The position numbers and the translations under genes are program-made. DNA of 64,000 bases from Deltaproteobacteria bacterium (GTDB taxonomy: Bacteria; Desulfobacterota; Dissulfuribacteria; Dissulfuribacterales; QOAL01). Where the stretch lies: assembly GCA_015493475.1 (NCBI GenBank), contig WGDC01000091.1, positions 1 through 64,000 on the forward strand, written 5' to 3'. The notes below the pieces were generated by a model. The model was not told the origin of the DNA. It did not search any database and saw only the letters and a program-made list of their open reading frames with translations. Below, piece by piece: positions 15,609-25,496 of this stretch. How positions within the stretch are numbered: the stretch's first letter is position 1; every line of letters begins with the position of its first letter.

Positions 15609-17951
15609 TTATTGAAAGGATGAAACCTTGAACTTCCTGATGATCTTCTCCACCTTTTTTGCCTTGGTCTGGAGGGCATCCAAGGAACCGAGAGCACTCT
15701 GGGCGCCACGGGCATTCTGAAGGGCCACCGAGGCCACAGTGTCCATTAGCTTCTGCAAAGAGGAGATTCTTTCCCTTTCCTTGGATGTACGGCTCGTAAT
15801 CTCACTCGAGTTAAGCACAACCTTGTCAACCGTCTCTACGGCAGTCCTGGTTGTAAGGCTTGTAGAGTTGGCAATGGAACTTATATCGTCGCTCAATTTT
15901 TCCAGTTTTGCTATGGCCTTTTCAGCTTGCTTTCTCCTTTCAGCCTGCTTGTTAGTCATCTCCACAATAGCCCCTGACTGGCGTTTGAGCCCATCCATGG
16001 CGGAGAGAAGGTTCTGGATGAACTCGGTCTGCTTACCTGAAATTTCAGCGATGCCCACGGTGACCCGGCTGCTGTTTTCAACCGTGCCAAGAAGCTCGGA
16101 CAGGGTTTTCTCACTTTCCGCTGCAAGCCTTAGACCTTTTGCAACGCTATCATGGCTTCCCTGGATAAGGCTTTCTATCTCTTTGGTGGATTCGCTGGTA
16201 CGGTCGGCAAGTTTCCTGATCTCATCAGCAACAACGGCAAAGCCCCTGCCATGCTCACCCGCCCTTGCCGCCTCAATGGCTGCATTGAGGGCTAAAAGGT
16301 TCGTCTGCTCTGCAATTTCGGAAATAAGGTCCACGATCTCACGGACCTGCTCAGAACTTCTCGCAATATCCTCCATACCCTTGACGGTCTCAGTCATGGC
16401 GGCCCGGCCCTTCTCAGCGCTCTCAAGTGTCCGTTCTGCCTGAGCTGCTGCATTGTTGGCCTCCTTGGCCATCTCTTCTAGCTCTCTCGCCATATCATTA
16501 AGCGCTTTGGCCGTATGTTCAGCCGCTTCAGATTGCTTCATCGCCCTTTCCTGAACTTTCTTGGCAGTGATCCCCATGGCCACGACAGTATCCGCTACGC
16601 CCTCGGCGCCTTCCTTGTTCTGGGCCGAGACCTCAGTAATACTTGCATTAGTCCTGGCCATCTCCTCAATGACCTGAGCGGCTTCCCTTGCAAGCTTGGC
16701 GGAAGAATCCGCGTGAAAGGCCACTTCTTGGGCGGTTTGGCCCATGAGGGTTACCCTCTGTCTCACCTCGTCTGCCTTCTTTGCCTGCTGAGTTGCGTTC
16801 TCCGTAATACGCCTGGCAACCTCGAAGACGTTGGAAGTGGCCTCGCTGAATTCCCCCGTGGTCTGAATGACTTCCTTGAAGGCACCCTGTAGGCTTGAAA
16901 GAAACTTGTTGACAGATTTCGCCATCTCGCCAACTTCATCACCCCTCGTAACCTTTAGCCTCTTGGTTAAATCCATGTTTTTTGCCGTGTTATTCAAAAA
17001 GCTCGCCGTCTCGGCAATAGGCCTTCCCACATCCTTGTTTAAAAAATAGGCGAGCAAAAGGAGCATGAGAAACACCAAGCCGTTTGCAATAAAGGTGGGC
17101 TGCAGCAATTCTTTTATGGAGGAAAAGAGGGCATCTTCGGCCATGAAAGACACTGCAAAGGCCTCCCTGCCGGTGAGCTTCTCCCAGGCGTTTACCGTTC
17201 TCGAAGCTACAGCCATCTTGGCTTCTCCCGACTTTACAATGGCTGTCTCTGACAAGGACTTACGCAGCGCCGACAACAGCCAGGACGGCGCCTTAGCGCC
17301 AATGTTTCTCCTGTCCTTGGCCAAAAGAATGGTTCCGTCACCATTCACGAAGAGGAACCCCGCCACATTGCCCCATTTTTTCAGATGCTTAACTAGCGAA
17401 TCCGGCATAATAGAGGCTACTATGTAGGCCCACTGGCCCGATCCTACCTTTATCCCGCAGGTCAGAAGATAAACACTGCCGCCATGGCCAAAGGGATTAG
17501 AAACCGGCCCCATAAGTGTCGGCCCGTGCGTACGCGACCGATTAGTAAGCCTGATTTGTTTACCGACGAGGGAAGATCTGCTCGCAGCGATTACAGCCCC
17601 ATTTTTTACAACTGTAATAGCGCTGTAATAGGAATATCTTGTCGCCATCTTTGAAAGCAGGCTATTGGCCCCTGAAAATCCATTTCCCTCCCCTGCTGCG
17701 CGCCTTATGGCGTTGAGAGAGGACAATGTTTCTATGTCGTTCAGCCTGTTTTCCCAGTAGCTGTCAAATGATTCGGCCAGCCCCATGGAAACAAGCTCTA
17801 GTTGCTTGGCTCCGTCCTTTTTGAGCAGTTTATATATGGAAGAAAAATGATAGGTCTGTGTCACCAAGGCTACAAGGCCTGTAAGAAATATAAGGAATAA
17901 GACCTTGTTTTGGATCTTCATGTTTTTAAAACTAACTATCGGGCCTATCAT
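15609..17951 (-). CDS. Methyl-accepting chemotaxis protein, Cache-HAMP
   Basis: 780 residues from the ATG at 17951, chosen because AGGAGG lies 6 bases before it; upstream in-frame starts lack this. Order: short N-terminal tail, membrane segment (about 20-40), periplasmic double-Cache-like sensor to about 305 ([21 protein letters not shown]), second membrane segment, HAMP ([14 protein letters not shown]), then a long coiled-coil signalling domain with the conserved hairpin [20 protein letters not shown]. There is no C-terminal NWETF-type tether for methylation enzymes. It overlaps the end of a cheW gene by 20 bases, so both belong to one chemosensory unit; no cheA is in the window. Confidence 0.93.
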   Translation of the reverse strand: MIGPIVSFKNMKIQNKVLFLIFLTGLVALVTQTYHFSSIYKLLKKDGAKQLELVSMGLAESFDSYWENRLNDIETLSSLNAIRRAAGEGNGFSGANSLLSKMATRYSYYSAITVVKNGAVIAASRSSLVGKQIRLTNRSRTHGPTLMGPVSNPFGHGGSVYLLTCGIKVGSGQWAYIVASIMPDSLVKHLKKWGNVAGFLFVNGDGTILLAKDRRNIGAKAPSWLLSALRKSLSETAIVKSGEAKMAVASRTVNAWEKLTGREAFAVSFMAEDALFSSIKELLQPTFIANGLVFLMLLLLAYFLNKDVGRPIAETASFLNNTAKNMDLTKRLKVTRGDEVGEMAKSVNKFLSSLQGAFKEVIQTTGEFSEATSNVFEVARRITENATQQAKKADEVRQRVTLMGQTAQEVAFHADSSAKLAREAAQVIEEMARTNASITEVSAQNKEGAEGVADTVVAMGITAKKVQERAMKQSEAAEHTAKALNDMARELEEMAKEANNAAAQAERTLESAEKGRAAMTETVKGMEDIARSSEQVREIVDLISEIAEQTNLLALNAAIEAARAGEHGRGFAVVADEIRKLADRTSESTKEIESLIQGSHDSVAKGLRLAAESEKTLSELLGTVENSSRVTVGIAEISGKQTEFIQNLLSAMDGLKRQSGAIVEMTNKQAERRKQAEKAIAKLEKLSDDISSIANSTSLTTRTAVETVDKVVLNSSEITSRTSKERERISSLQKLMDTVASVALQNARGAQSALGSLDALQTKAKKVEKIIRKFKVSSFQ

Positions 17952-18474
17952 TGGATTCCTCCTGACGAAGAACATCGTTATCGACATCCTGTTTATAGAC
18001 CCAGCCCCCGCCCTGGACCTTTATGGATTCCATTACCAGTTTTACGTCCACCATGGGCAAGGAGCCTGACTCGGACAGATACACGTTACAGGAGACGATT
18101 TCCTTTTCGGCGCCAGCCTCACCGTCGCTGCCGAGATCGAAAGCGTGAATATCCTCGATTGAGGAAACCTGCCTGACCCGCAAACCAATATTCCCCTCGT
18201 CTGAATGAAAAATTACCACCGTCTCCTTTTCATCCGACGATGGATTCCCTGATTGATTGCCGGGCTCTTCCCAAAAATTCAAGACAGGCACCACCTCGCC
18301 CCTTACGTTGATTACACCTGCTACGGCCTTTATTGCATTAGGCAGACCGGTTATCCGCTCGGAACGCACTATTTCCTTTACTCTTGAAAGCTCGCATGCC
18401 CACATGGCTTTTCCTGCCTCGAAGACAAGCGCCTTTCCCAGGCTTTCCACCTCATTCTTTTTAGCGTTGTCCAA
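17932..18474 (-). CDS. CheW-like coupling protein
   Basis: 180 residues consisting of one CheW domain: [45 protein letters not shown] and [15 protein letters not shown]. CheW links receptors to the kinase CheA. The C-terminal 25 residues are polar and extend past the domain. A polar insertion ([12 protein letters not shown]) interrupts the centre of the domain. Start is TTG at 18474 with AGGAGA upstream. The overlap with the receptor gene suggests a dedicated receptor-coupler pair that uses a CheA encoded elsewhere. Confidence 0.88.
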   Translation of the reverse strand: MDNAKKNEVESLGKALVFEAGKAMWACELSRVKEIVRSERITGLPNAIKAVAGVINVRGEVVPVLNFWEEPGNQSGNPSSDEKETVVIFHSDEGNIGLRVRQVSSIEDIHAFDLGSDGEAGAEKEIVSCNVYLSESGSLPMVDVKLVMESIKVQGGGWVYKQDVDNDVLRQEESNDRPDS

Positions 18475-18688
18475 AGATCTTCTCCTGGAACATGGTTGAA
18501 AATTTCTCTCTTTTTCTTTTCGGTATTAGGATAAGGAACTTAAACGAAGACTATCGGGTGGTGGAAAGGGACTATTGAGGTCCTCTTTTTCCGTGAAAAG
18601 ACGAGCCTGAAAGGTTCTATAAACCGCCCACAAGCACATACTATCTTGTGATCTTGGCTCATCCGCCTTGCGAATAAAAAGGCATATT

Positions 18689-19255
18689 TCAGGTGCTCCT
18701 GAGCGGAAAGGTCGAAAGCCGCCTGTACACGGGCCCGGAGGGCTTGAGAATACTTCGGTAGAGATGGACTGCTCCTATCCTGGAGACAAAGGCAGGCACT
18801 GGTGTATTAAGAAACCCTTGGATATTCATAGGCACCGCCCTTCTTCCCTTTATCCTGCCTACCGTTATATGCGGGACAAACCTCTTTTGCTCAGGTTCAA
18901 ATCCAATGGATAACAGAGACCCTTCTATGGCCTTTTCCAGTCTTCCAAGGACGCCAACGTCCCCCTTCAGACCAAGCCACAAGACCCTGGGAAACCTCGG
19001 GTTCGGGAAGACTCCTGGGGCTCCAAGTTCTATGTCAAATGGGCTAAACAGAGATGCTGTCTCAATGGCACCCTTTTTGATGCGGTTAAGGAGACCTTCC
19101 TCCACTTGTCCAAGGAATCGAAGGGTCAAGTGGCAGTTTTCTGGCCTTACCCACCTTACCTGCTTCCCGTATCGACTATGCCACTTATTTATGGATGAGG
19201 CCAGGAAATCCTGGGTCTCAGCTGACAGGTTTATAGCCAGGAAGCAGCGAACCAT
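18689..19255 (-). CDS. thpR: RNA 2',3'-cyclic phosphodiesterase ThpR
   Basis: 188 residues of the 2H phosphoesterase (LigT) family: RCFLAINLS at the start and the two catalytic histidine motifs HLTLRFLG (about residue 43) and HITVGRIKG (about 131). ThpR opens 2',3'-cyclic phosphates on RNA ends. Its start overlaps the 3' end of cinA by 38 bases; the same cinA-thpR pairing is common in bacteria. It is the last gene of the minus-strand run that begins at thyX; 214 bases of non-coding sequence separate it from cheW. Confidence 0.92.
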   Translation of the reverse strand: MVRCFLAINLSAETQDFLASSINKWHSRYGKQVRWVRPENCHLTLRFLGQVEEGLLNRIKKGAIETASLFSPFDIELGAPGVFPNPRFPRVLWLGLKGDVGVLGRLEKAIEGSLLSIGFEPEQKRFVPHITVGRIKGRRAVPMNIQGFLNTPVPAFVSRIGAVHLYRSILKPSGPVYRRLSTFPLRST

Positions 19256-20492
19256 ATTGCAGATATCTTCTCAGCCAGTCAAGGGCCGTTTCCACAGTGA
19301 GCGTTCTAACCTCGTTACGGCTTCCAGGGAACTGGAAGCGGTGTACCATATATTGGTCCTCCACTGATACGGCTATAAAAACCGTTCCTACGGGTTTGTC
19401 CGCTGTGCCGCCGCCCGGCCCGGCAATGCCTGTGATGGCAACTGAACACGGGCAGCCTGACCTTTTCCTGACGCCGTGCGCCATCTCCAGTGCGGTCTGG
19501 TCACTCACCGCCCCATACCGTTCAAGGGTTACCCGTGAAACCCCAAGCATTGCCATTTTTGCCTCGTTGCTGTAGGTCACAATGGAGCTATCAAACCAGC
19601 CTGAACTTCCGGCCACGGAGGTAAGTGTTGTCCCGAGGAGCCCGCCGGTACAGGATTCGGCGGCAGAAAGACTAAGCTCTCCACCCTTGAGTAGGTGTCC
19701 AAGGGTGGCGGCAAGGCTGCCCTGGTCATCTTCTGCTACTATGAATTCTTCGAACTCATGCCTTACGGCCTGAGAAGCAGAATCAAGAAGGCTGCCGGCT
19801 TCTTCCTCGGAGCCCTCGATTACAGTGATACTTACATGGACCTCGGGAAAAACCGGGTAATACCCGAGCCTTACGTGGCTATTGGCCAACCCCACCTCTT
19901 CAAGGCGGATGTTTACCTCCGTCTCCGATAGCCCGAAAAGCTTGAATACCTTCTGGAGAACAAAGGGGCGGTTCTTATCAAGATCGTTGAGTCTAGGAAG
20001 TACCCTTTTCAGCAGGTGCTCCTTGAGCTGTCCTGGAACACCGGGGAGGCAAAAGAGATAAACGCCATTGTAGTGCAGCTCGTATCCTGCTGCATGTCCC
20101 TCCGGATTCAGGACCCGTGCGCCGCTGGGAAGCATGGTGAGTTTCCGCCTGAATTGGTCCGGGGCCCTCTGTCCATAGTGAATCTCCATCTCCTCGATCT
20201 GTCTTTCCACTTGGCGATTTTTCTCAAGGGGCAGGCATAGGGCCCTTGATACAGACTCGTTGGTAATGTCATCCGATGTTGGGCCAAGCCCGCCGCTTAT
20301 TATGATGAACTGGGTCCTCCCTATGGCTTCGAGCAGAACATCCCTTATGATGCCGGGATCGTCCCCTATTACAGTTATTCGTTTTACCTCGTGGCCGGCA
20401 GAGAAGAGCCTGTACGCAGCGAAACTGCTCGTGGTGTTTACCACCCTCCCGGAAATAAGCTCGTCCCCAATGGCTATGATTTCTCCAATCAT
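19218..20492 (-). CDS. cinA: CinA, nicotinamide-nucleotide amidase/pyrophosphatase
   Basis: 424 residues, full length. The N-terminal MoaB/CinA domain shows AIGDELISGRVVNTTSSF and IISGGLGPTSDDIT; the C-terminal PncC-type amidase shows SAAESCTGGLLG, GSSGWFDSSIVTYSNEAK and SVAITGIAGPGGGTADKPVGTV. CinA recycles damaged pyridine nucleotides by deamidating NMN and hydrolysing ADP-ribose. Its ATG overlaps the pgpA stop as ATGA, and its end overlaps thpR, so it is in the middle of a coupled operon. Confidence 0.95.
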   Translation of the reverse strand: MIGEIIAIGDELISGRVVNTTSSFAAYRLFSAGHEVKRITVIGDDPGIIRDVLLEAIGRTQFIIISGGLGPTSDDITNESVSRALCLPLEKNRQVERQIEEMEIHYGQRAPDQFRRKLTMLPSGARVLNPEGHAAGYELHYNGVYLFCLPGVPGQLKEHLLKRVLPRLNDLDKNRPFVLQKVFKLFGLSETEVNIRLEEVGLANSHVRLGYYPVFPEVHVSITVIEGSEEEAGSLLDSASQAVRHEFEEFIVAEDDQGSLAATLGHLLKGGELSLSAAESCTGGLLGTTLTSVAGSSGWFDSSIVTYSNEAKMAMLGVSRVTLERYGAVSDQTALEMAHGVRKRSGCPCSVAITGIAGPGGGTADKPVGTVFIAVSVEDQYMVHRFQFPGSRNEVRTLTVETALDWLRRYLQYGSLLPGYKPVS

Positions 20493-20959
20493 GACAAAAT
20501 CAACCCTCCGGCCCTGAAAAGAATGTTTGCAAGGATACCTGCCATGACATCATCAAGTACAATGCCCGCCCCTCCCCTGAAGATATCCTCCATTTGTTTT
20601 ACAGGAAAAGGTTTGTATATGTCAAACAGGCGGAACAGTACAAACTGGACCAGTATGACCGTGACTGAGGCAGGCAGCAGCCACAGGGATATGGCCATGC
20701 CAATAATTTCGTCTATCACCACTACCTGAGGATCCTTTAAACCGAGACTCTTTTCCGTAACATGCGCACACACGCATGAAAATACCACCCCCAGAAGAAG
20801 CAACAGGAAAGAGGCTCCTGGACCCGGTGCCTGGTTTATTGCGAGGCCAACAGGGATACCGATGACTGCGCCTGCCGTCCCCGGCGCTTTCGGCGTGTAG
20901 CCTGCACCGAATCCGGTGGCAAAGAACCTGAAAAACCGTTCAAAAAAATTTTCTGCCAT
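20489..20959 (-). CDS. pgpA: Phosphatidylglycerophosphatase A
   Basis: 156 residues from ATG 20959, chosen for the GGGAGA ribosome site just before it. PgpA motifs are clear: GFGAGYTPKAPGTAGA, VVIDEIIGMAISLW, FVLFRLFDIYKPFPV and GIVLDDVMAG, with four hydrophobic helices. It dephosphorylates phosphatidylglycerol phosphate in the inner membrane to make phosphatidylglycerol. The start overlaps the larC end by 20 bases, and the stop overlaps the cinA start. Confidence 0.94.
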   Translation of the reverse strand: MAENFFERFFRFFATGFGAGYTPKAPGTAGAVIGIPVGLAINQAPGPGASFLLLLLGVVFSCVCAHVTEKSLGLKDPQVVVIDEIIGMAISLWLLPASVTVILVQFVLFRLFDIYKPFPVKQMEDIFRGGAGIVLDDVMAGILANILFRAGGLILS

Positions 20960-22148
20960 TTTCTCTCCCTTTGCACAAACCTGCCTCCCCATTAGTCAAT
21001 ACCTCCACATATACGTCCCGGATGGAAACATCGTGTTTCTCTGCAACGATTCTGCATGCCTCAAATTCCGGCACCACTTCCCTTTTTCCTCCGGGGCGCA
21101 GGATAGCCTTTGCCCTTACCACTCCCCACCTTGTCTTGACATAAATCTCGTGCCTTGGCGCAAGGAGCCTCGCGGCCCTCCTGATCCTAAGGCCGGAAGT
21201 GGTGGTGCAGGAAAGTATAAACCTGGATAGGTCTCTGTAATCTTCAGGACGAGCAATCACACATATCTCGAAACCTGGCCTGTTTTTCTTCATAATAAGT
21301 GGGCTTATCCAAGCATCCAGGGCTCTCTTGGCAAAAACCGATTGAAGGAAGTAGCCTGCATACTCCGGGTTCATGTCATCAATCACCGTCCTGATTTCCA
21401 TGACCTCGTCGGATTGAATCGATGGATCCTGCCCATTCCCCATAATCAGTCTCAAGAGGTTTGGACGGCTGCCGAGCTTCATAGAACCGGCACCGTAACC
21501 CGTACTTTCCACCTCGAAACGAGGAAGCTCCGCCCATGCGTCTGAAAGGACTATTGCCATAAGCGCGCCCGTGGGCGTGACAAGCTCCCGGTCCTCATCA
21601 ACGAAGTACACCTCCTTGCCTGATAATAGTTCCAATACGGCTGGGGCTGGAAGGGGCAACACACCGTGTTCACACTGAACAAGGCCCCGAGAAAGAGGAA
21701 GGGGCGAGCAGACAATCTTTTCAAGGCCGAGTGAACTCTTCGCCCAGAGACAGCCAGTAACGTCTATTATGGCATCAATGCCTCCCGTCTCATGGAAATG
21801 CACCTCGTCTTTTGATATAGAGTGTACCCTTGCTTCTGCCTCTGCAAGCATTTCAAAGGCGAAAACAGCCTGTTCTTTCAGGTCGGCATCAAGAGCCGAG
21901 GAAACAACAATCCTGCAGAGGTCGCTGAGCCTCCTATGAGCTTGAGGCATCGATGAACAATTTACATTGACCAGGACCGCAGAAATCCCACCTCTTGTAA
22001 CCCTTTCCGTGGATATATCTATATCCCCAAATCCGAGAAGCCGGGGAAGCTCTTCAAGCTCCATCTTGTCCCAACCCGCGTCAAGAAAGGCTCCAAGTAG
22101 CATGTCGCCGCTTATGCCCGAAAAGCAATCAAGATAGCCTGTCTTCAT
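20940..22148 (-). CDS. larC: LarC nickel-pincer cofactor nickel insertase
   Basis: 402 residues, an uninterrupted LarC (DUF111): YLDCFSGISGDMLLGAFLDAG at the start (first 20 shown as YLDCFSGISGDMLLGAFLDA), HFHETGGIDAIIDVTG, CSPLPLSRGLVQCEHGVLP, LVTPTGALMAI and the C-terminal ferredoxin-like part. LarC inserts nickel, using CTP, into the pincer cofactor of lactate racemase-type enzymes. In some bacteria larC is split by a frameshift; here it is a single frame. No larA, larB or larE is in the window, so the partner enzymes are elsewhere. Overlaps the TVP38 gene by one base (TGATG). Confidence 0.93.
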   Translation of the reverse strand: MKTGYLDCFSGISGDMLLGAFLDAGWDKMELEELPRLLGFGDIDISTERVTRGGISAVLVNVNCSSMPQAHRRLSDLCRIVVSSALDADLKEQAVFAFEMLAEAEARVHSISKDEVHFHETGGIDAIIDVTGCLWAKSSLGLEKIVCSPLPLSRGLVQCEHGVLPLPAPAVLELLSGKEVYFVDEDRELVTPTGALMAIVLSDAWAELPRFEVESTGYGAGSMKLGSRPNLLRLIMGNGQDPSIQSDEVMEIRTVIDDMNPEYAGYFLQSVFAKRALDAWISPLIMKKNRPGFEICVIARPEDYRDLSRFILSCTTTSGLRIRRAARLLAPRHEIYVKTRWGVVRAKAILRPGGKREVVPEFEACRIVAEKHDVSIRDVYVEVLTNGEAGLCKGRENGRKFF

Positions 22149-22846
22149 CAGGAACCCTCCTTAGCCTTGGATTCCACCCAGGCGTAAAGTCTTTCCCTGT
22201 AATACCATGCCGGTGCGGCAAACAGCAGGGTAACAAGTACGATTGCGAAAAGACCCGCCCAGTTGCCATTGTATATCTCTGCTCCCTGCCAGCTCAGCAT
22301 GAGGGTGCCAGGTATCCTTCCAACAGTTGAAATAAACAAGAATACCTGCCAAGGCATCCTGGTAAGCCCAAGAAAATAGCAGAGAAAATCCTTTGGAAAT
22401 CCAGGGAAAACGTACAGGAAAAAACAGACAAAAATACCCTGATGTTCTAAAAGGGCTTCAAGTTTCCAGTACCACTCAGATTTCTGGAGCCACGGCTCTA
22501 CAAAACGGCGGAAATGGCGGGAAATAGAAAAGGATAGAACGGAGCCAAGTCCCAAGCCAATGGTTGAATACAAAAGACCGAGCCATTTACCGAAGATAAA
22601 CCCTCCGACCACCCCTGTAGCCTCACCCGGTACAGGCGACAGGACCACCTGAAGCACCTGAAGAAAAATGAAACCAACCGGGCCCAACGGCCCGAGGGAC
22701 AGGACAAAGTGCCTGACGGCATCCCTCTTTTCAAGCACGGACAGGCCCCAGTTAAACAAGTCCTGCATCCTTGGCCCGAAAATCAAGAATAGGAAGCAGG
22801 CAACCAGCAGAGCGCCCGCAAAAATTGACAGGTATCTTTTCTGCAT
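22148..22846 (-). CDS. TVP38/TMEM64 family membrane protein
   Basis: 232 residues with about five hydrophobic segments. The core motif VLSPVPGEATGVVGGFIFG (about residues 66-84), followed by GLGLGSVLSFSISRHF and FPGFPKDFLCYFLGLTRMP, identifies the SNARE-associated/DedA-like TVP38 family, inner-membrane proteins proposed to move lipids or maintain membrane potential. It is 32 bases after nadB and overlaps larC by one base. Function in this operon is not clear from context. Confidence 0.88.
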   Translation of the reverse strand: MQKRYLSIFAGALLVACFLFLIFGPRMQDLFNWGLSVLEKRDAVRHFVLSLGPLGPVGFIFLQVLQVVLSPVPGEATGVVGGFIFGKWLGLLYSTIGLGLGSVLSFSISRHFRRFVEPWLQKSEWYWKLEALLEHQGIFVCFFLYVFPGFPKDFLCYFLGLTRMPWQVFLFISTVGRIPGTLMLSWQGAEIYNGNWAGLFAIVLVTLLFAAPAWYYRERLYAWVESKAKEGS

Positions 22847-22878
22847 CAGGCAGAGTCTATTTCAGGCAGAAAAAGGAA

Positions 22879-24495
22879 TCAACTCCTTCGAAGCAATGTA
22901 TCCCGCCGCCAGTTCCAGTTGTCCTTGCAGGGATAATCCAGTATGTAGTGGCCTCCCCGGCTTTCCTTTCTCATGGAAGCGGCTTTTATTATAAGATTTG
23001 CAGTCATTGACAGGTTCCTGAGTTCCAAGAAATCCCTGGTAATGATGTAATCCCAGTAGTGCTGGTTGATCTCCTCGAGTATTGGTTTGAGTCTCTGAGC
23101 GGCAAGATTCAACCTTTTGGAACTCCGGACTATACCCACGTAATTCCACATCAGACGCCTTATTACGTCCCAATTGTGACTTATGAGTACTGCCTCCTCC
23201 ATGTCCACAGCACCACCGGCATCCCATGGCGGAATATCCACTTTGGGTTGGGATTTCAAATAGTTATGAATCTCCAGTGCCCGTTGCGCTGCCCGGTGAC
23301 CCATGACCAAACCCTCGAGTAAGGAATTGGAAGCTAGCCTGTTTGCACCGTGAAAGCCCGTGCAAGCGGTTTCTCCAAGGGCAAAAAGGCCCGGTAGATC
23401 CGTCTGGCCCCAGGTATCGGTAACTATGCCTCCGCACATGTAATGGGCGGCAGGCACCACAGGGATAGGTTCCAAGGTGATATCTATTCCAAACTTAAGG
23501 CAGGTCTTGTAAATGTTTGGAAAGCGCTTTTTTATAAATTCCGCAGGCTGATGGCTTATGTCAAGGTAGACGCACTCCTTCCCACTACGCTTGAGCTCTG
23601 AGTCTATTGCCCTCGCTACAACGTCCCTTCCGGCAAGCTCCCTGTTTACAGGGTCATATTTCTCCATGAAGGTCTCGCCCCGCCAATCTATGAGCCTTGC
23701 TCCCTCACCTCTCAAGGCCTCGGAGATGAGAAAATTCTTGGCCTTTGAATGATAGAGCAGGGTAGGATGAAACTGGACAAACTCGAGGTTGGCTATACGA
23801 ACCCCCGCCCTGTATGCAATGGCTATCCCATCACCCGTGGCCACATCGGGATTGCTGGTATAAATATAGACCTTTCCAGCCCCGCCTGTTGATAGGAACG
23901 TGATGTCAGCAAGGATAGCGTGTATCTTCCCGGAGGATGCGTCAAGAACATAGGCACCAAGACAACGGTCTTCCTTGCACGGGATGGAGGCACCCTGTTC
24001 CATGCTACATACTATCTTGCAGGTAGTTAGCAGGTCCACCACCACAAAGTCCTCAAGTATATCAATGTTTGGGTGCGCAGAAGCCTTCTCCACAAGCACC
24101 CGCTGTATCTCCATGCCGGTGAAATCCCCGCTGTGAACCACGCGGCGCCTGCTGTGCCCTCCTTCCCTGCCAAGCTCGTATTGCCCGTCCCCGCCCTTTG
24201 TGAAGTTCACGCCGAGATCTTCAAGCTCTCTGATCCTTGCCGGTCCGCCTCTGACTATGGCCCGCACTGCATCTTCATGGCTTAGGCCGTCTCCTGACAG
24301 GAGTGTATCGTATTCGTGGAACACAAAATCATCCATAGGACCAAGCACGCAGGCGATTCCTCCCTGGGCAAGTGTAGTGGCGGTGTCGGAGCGGTTCTTC
24401 TTGGTCACCACAAGGACCCTGCCCCGCACGGCGAGCTTAAGCGCCAAGCTGAGGCCGGCAATACCGCTGCCCACCACGAGGAAATCCGTTTTCAT
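22879..24495 (-). CDS. nadB: L-aspartate oxidase
   Basis: 538 residues, full length. FAD-binding start DFLVVGSGIAGLSLALKLA, then TTLAQGGIACVL, GGHSRRRVVHSGDFTG, FLSTGGAGKVYIYTSNP, EFVQFHPTLLYH, FLISEALRGEGARL and ASNSLLEGLVMGHRAA, typical of NadB. It oxidises aspartate to iminoaspartate in NAD biosynthesis and can use fumarate instead of oxygen, which would suit an anaerobe. The thyX stop and nadB start are adjacent (TAGATG). nadA and nadC are not in the window. Confidence 0.96.
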   Translation of the reverse strand: MKTDFLVVGSGIAGLSLALKLAVRGRVLVVTKKNRSDTATTLAQGGIACVLGPMDDFVFHEYDTLLSGDGLSHEDAVRAIVRGGPARIRELEDLGVNFTKGGDGQYELGREGGHSRRRVVHSGDFTGMEIQRVLVEKASAHPNIDILEDFVVVDLLTTCKIVCSMEQGASIPCKEDRCLGAYVLDASSGKIHAILADITFLSTGGAGKVYIYTSNPDVATGDGIAIAYRAGVRIANLEFVQFHPTLLYHSKAKNFLISEALRGEGARLIDWRGETFMEKYDPVNRELAGRDVVARAIDSELKRSGKECVYLDISHQPAEFIKKRFPNIYKTCLKFGIDITLEPIPVVPAAHYMCGGIVTDTWGQTDLPGLFALGETACTGFHGANRLASNSLLEGLVMGHRAAQRALEIHNYLKSQPKVDIPPWDAGGAVDMEEAVLISHNWDVIRRLMWNYVGIVRSSKRLNLAAQRLKPILEEINQHYWDYIITRDFLELRNLSMTANLIIKAASMRKESRGGHYILDYPCKDNWNWRRDTLLRRS

Positions 24496-25452
24496 CTAAT
24501 TTTCCACGTTATCCGCTATTTTCTGAAAGACAGCGGGAAACCGTTTTGCAAACTCTGGCAGCATCATAAGCATGATCTCTCTCATGGAAGGATCCGCCGC
24601 CTTGGATGCCCGCAGCCTGAATATATGCTGCCACTCTTCTAAGGTGGCATGAACCATTATCTCCGTCTTACACGAATTTGGAAGCACTGTTCTTGCCGCC
24701 TGTGGGGATGAGGTCTTCAGTAAATCAAGATATACGGCTTCTGTATCCTTCATCGCCCTTTCCCACATTCCATATTCCCGAGAGCCGCCCTTAAAAAAAC
24801 AGGGCCTGATAAAGGTAACCTCGCCTCCAAATTTTTCCTCCCCATACCGGCAATATCTCTGGGATTCCTGCAGGTAGGACGCAATCCTGTGGCGGACCAG
24901 CTCGTGGGTGACCGCCCTGTTCACGATGATATGGGATAGAAGGCACCTGTGCTTAATAAGAAGGGGAAGATCCAGGCTATCTACCTCGGAGGGAGGTAAC
25001 AGCCTCACGTTAATCCCATATCCAATAGACACGCTCGTTTTTATGTCCTCGAACAGAACCGGGTAATTCCTTTCAAGTTCGGCACTCATAGCGCTTACTA
25101 TGGGCGCATCAGGCAGAATCCTGGCAAGGTCCCTGAAAGAGCGAGGGTTTCCCGAGATTATAAATCTACCCTCAGAAATCATGGATGCCTGGCAAAATCT
25201 TGGAACATGGATGAAAAAATCATTAAAAAACCTTTCTTCCGGGGCAGTCACGTCAAGGACAAGGTTGGCCATTTCTATAACAGATTCGTGGCCCCTTTTG
25301 ATTATACCCCTGATAAACGGGGGGGCGCTCTCTGCGCTTATCTTATCCTCGCTTTTGTAGCAGACTCTGCCACATCTCTCTATCTGTTCCAGAACCTTTC
25401 CTTCCTGGAAATAGTTGTCAAGGACCTCGAAACCTGGCGAAATTACTCTCAT
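24496..25452 (-). CDS. thyX: Flavin-dependent thymidylate synthase ThyX
   Basis: 318 residues with the signature RHRIASYLQESQRY (the RHRx7S motif) near residue 190, FIRGIIKRGHESVIEMANL near residue 46 and EWQHIFRLRAS near residue 272. ThyX makes dTMP from dUMP with FAD and methylene-tetrahydrofolate and replaces ThyA. It is longer than the common 220-250 residue form. It opens the minus-strand run that ends at thpR; 44 bases separate it from the fusion glycosyltransferase upstream, so readthrough from there is possible. Confidence 0.94.
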   Translation of the reverse strand: MRVISPGFEVLDNYFQEGKVLEQIERCGRVCYKSEDKISAESAPPFIRGIIKRGHESVIEMANLVLDVTAPEERFFNDFFIHVPRFCQASMISEGRFIISGNPRSFRDLARILPDAPIVSAMSAELERNYPVLFEDIKTSVSIGYGINVRLLPPSEVDSLDLPLLIKHRCLLSHIIVNRAVTHELVRHRIASYLQESQRYCRYGEEKFGGEVTFIRPCFFKGGSREYGMWERAMKDTEAVYLDLLKTSSPQAARTVLPNSCKTEIMVHATLEEWQHIFRLRASKAADPSMREIMLMMLPEFAKRFPAVFQKIADNVEN

Positions 25453-25496
25453 GGCGCCCCCTGTTTATGTTAATGTTCTGGCTGTGGGCCTAACAC

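Noticed and set aside
15739-16443. A 234-codon plus-strand frame over the chemoreceptor
   Set aside because: Antisense shadow of the coiled-coil signalling domain, ser/leu-rich.
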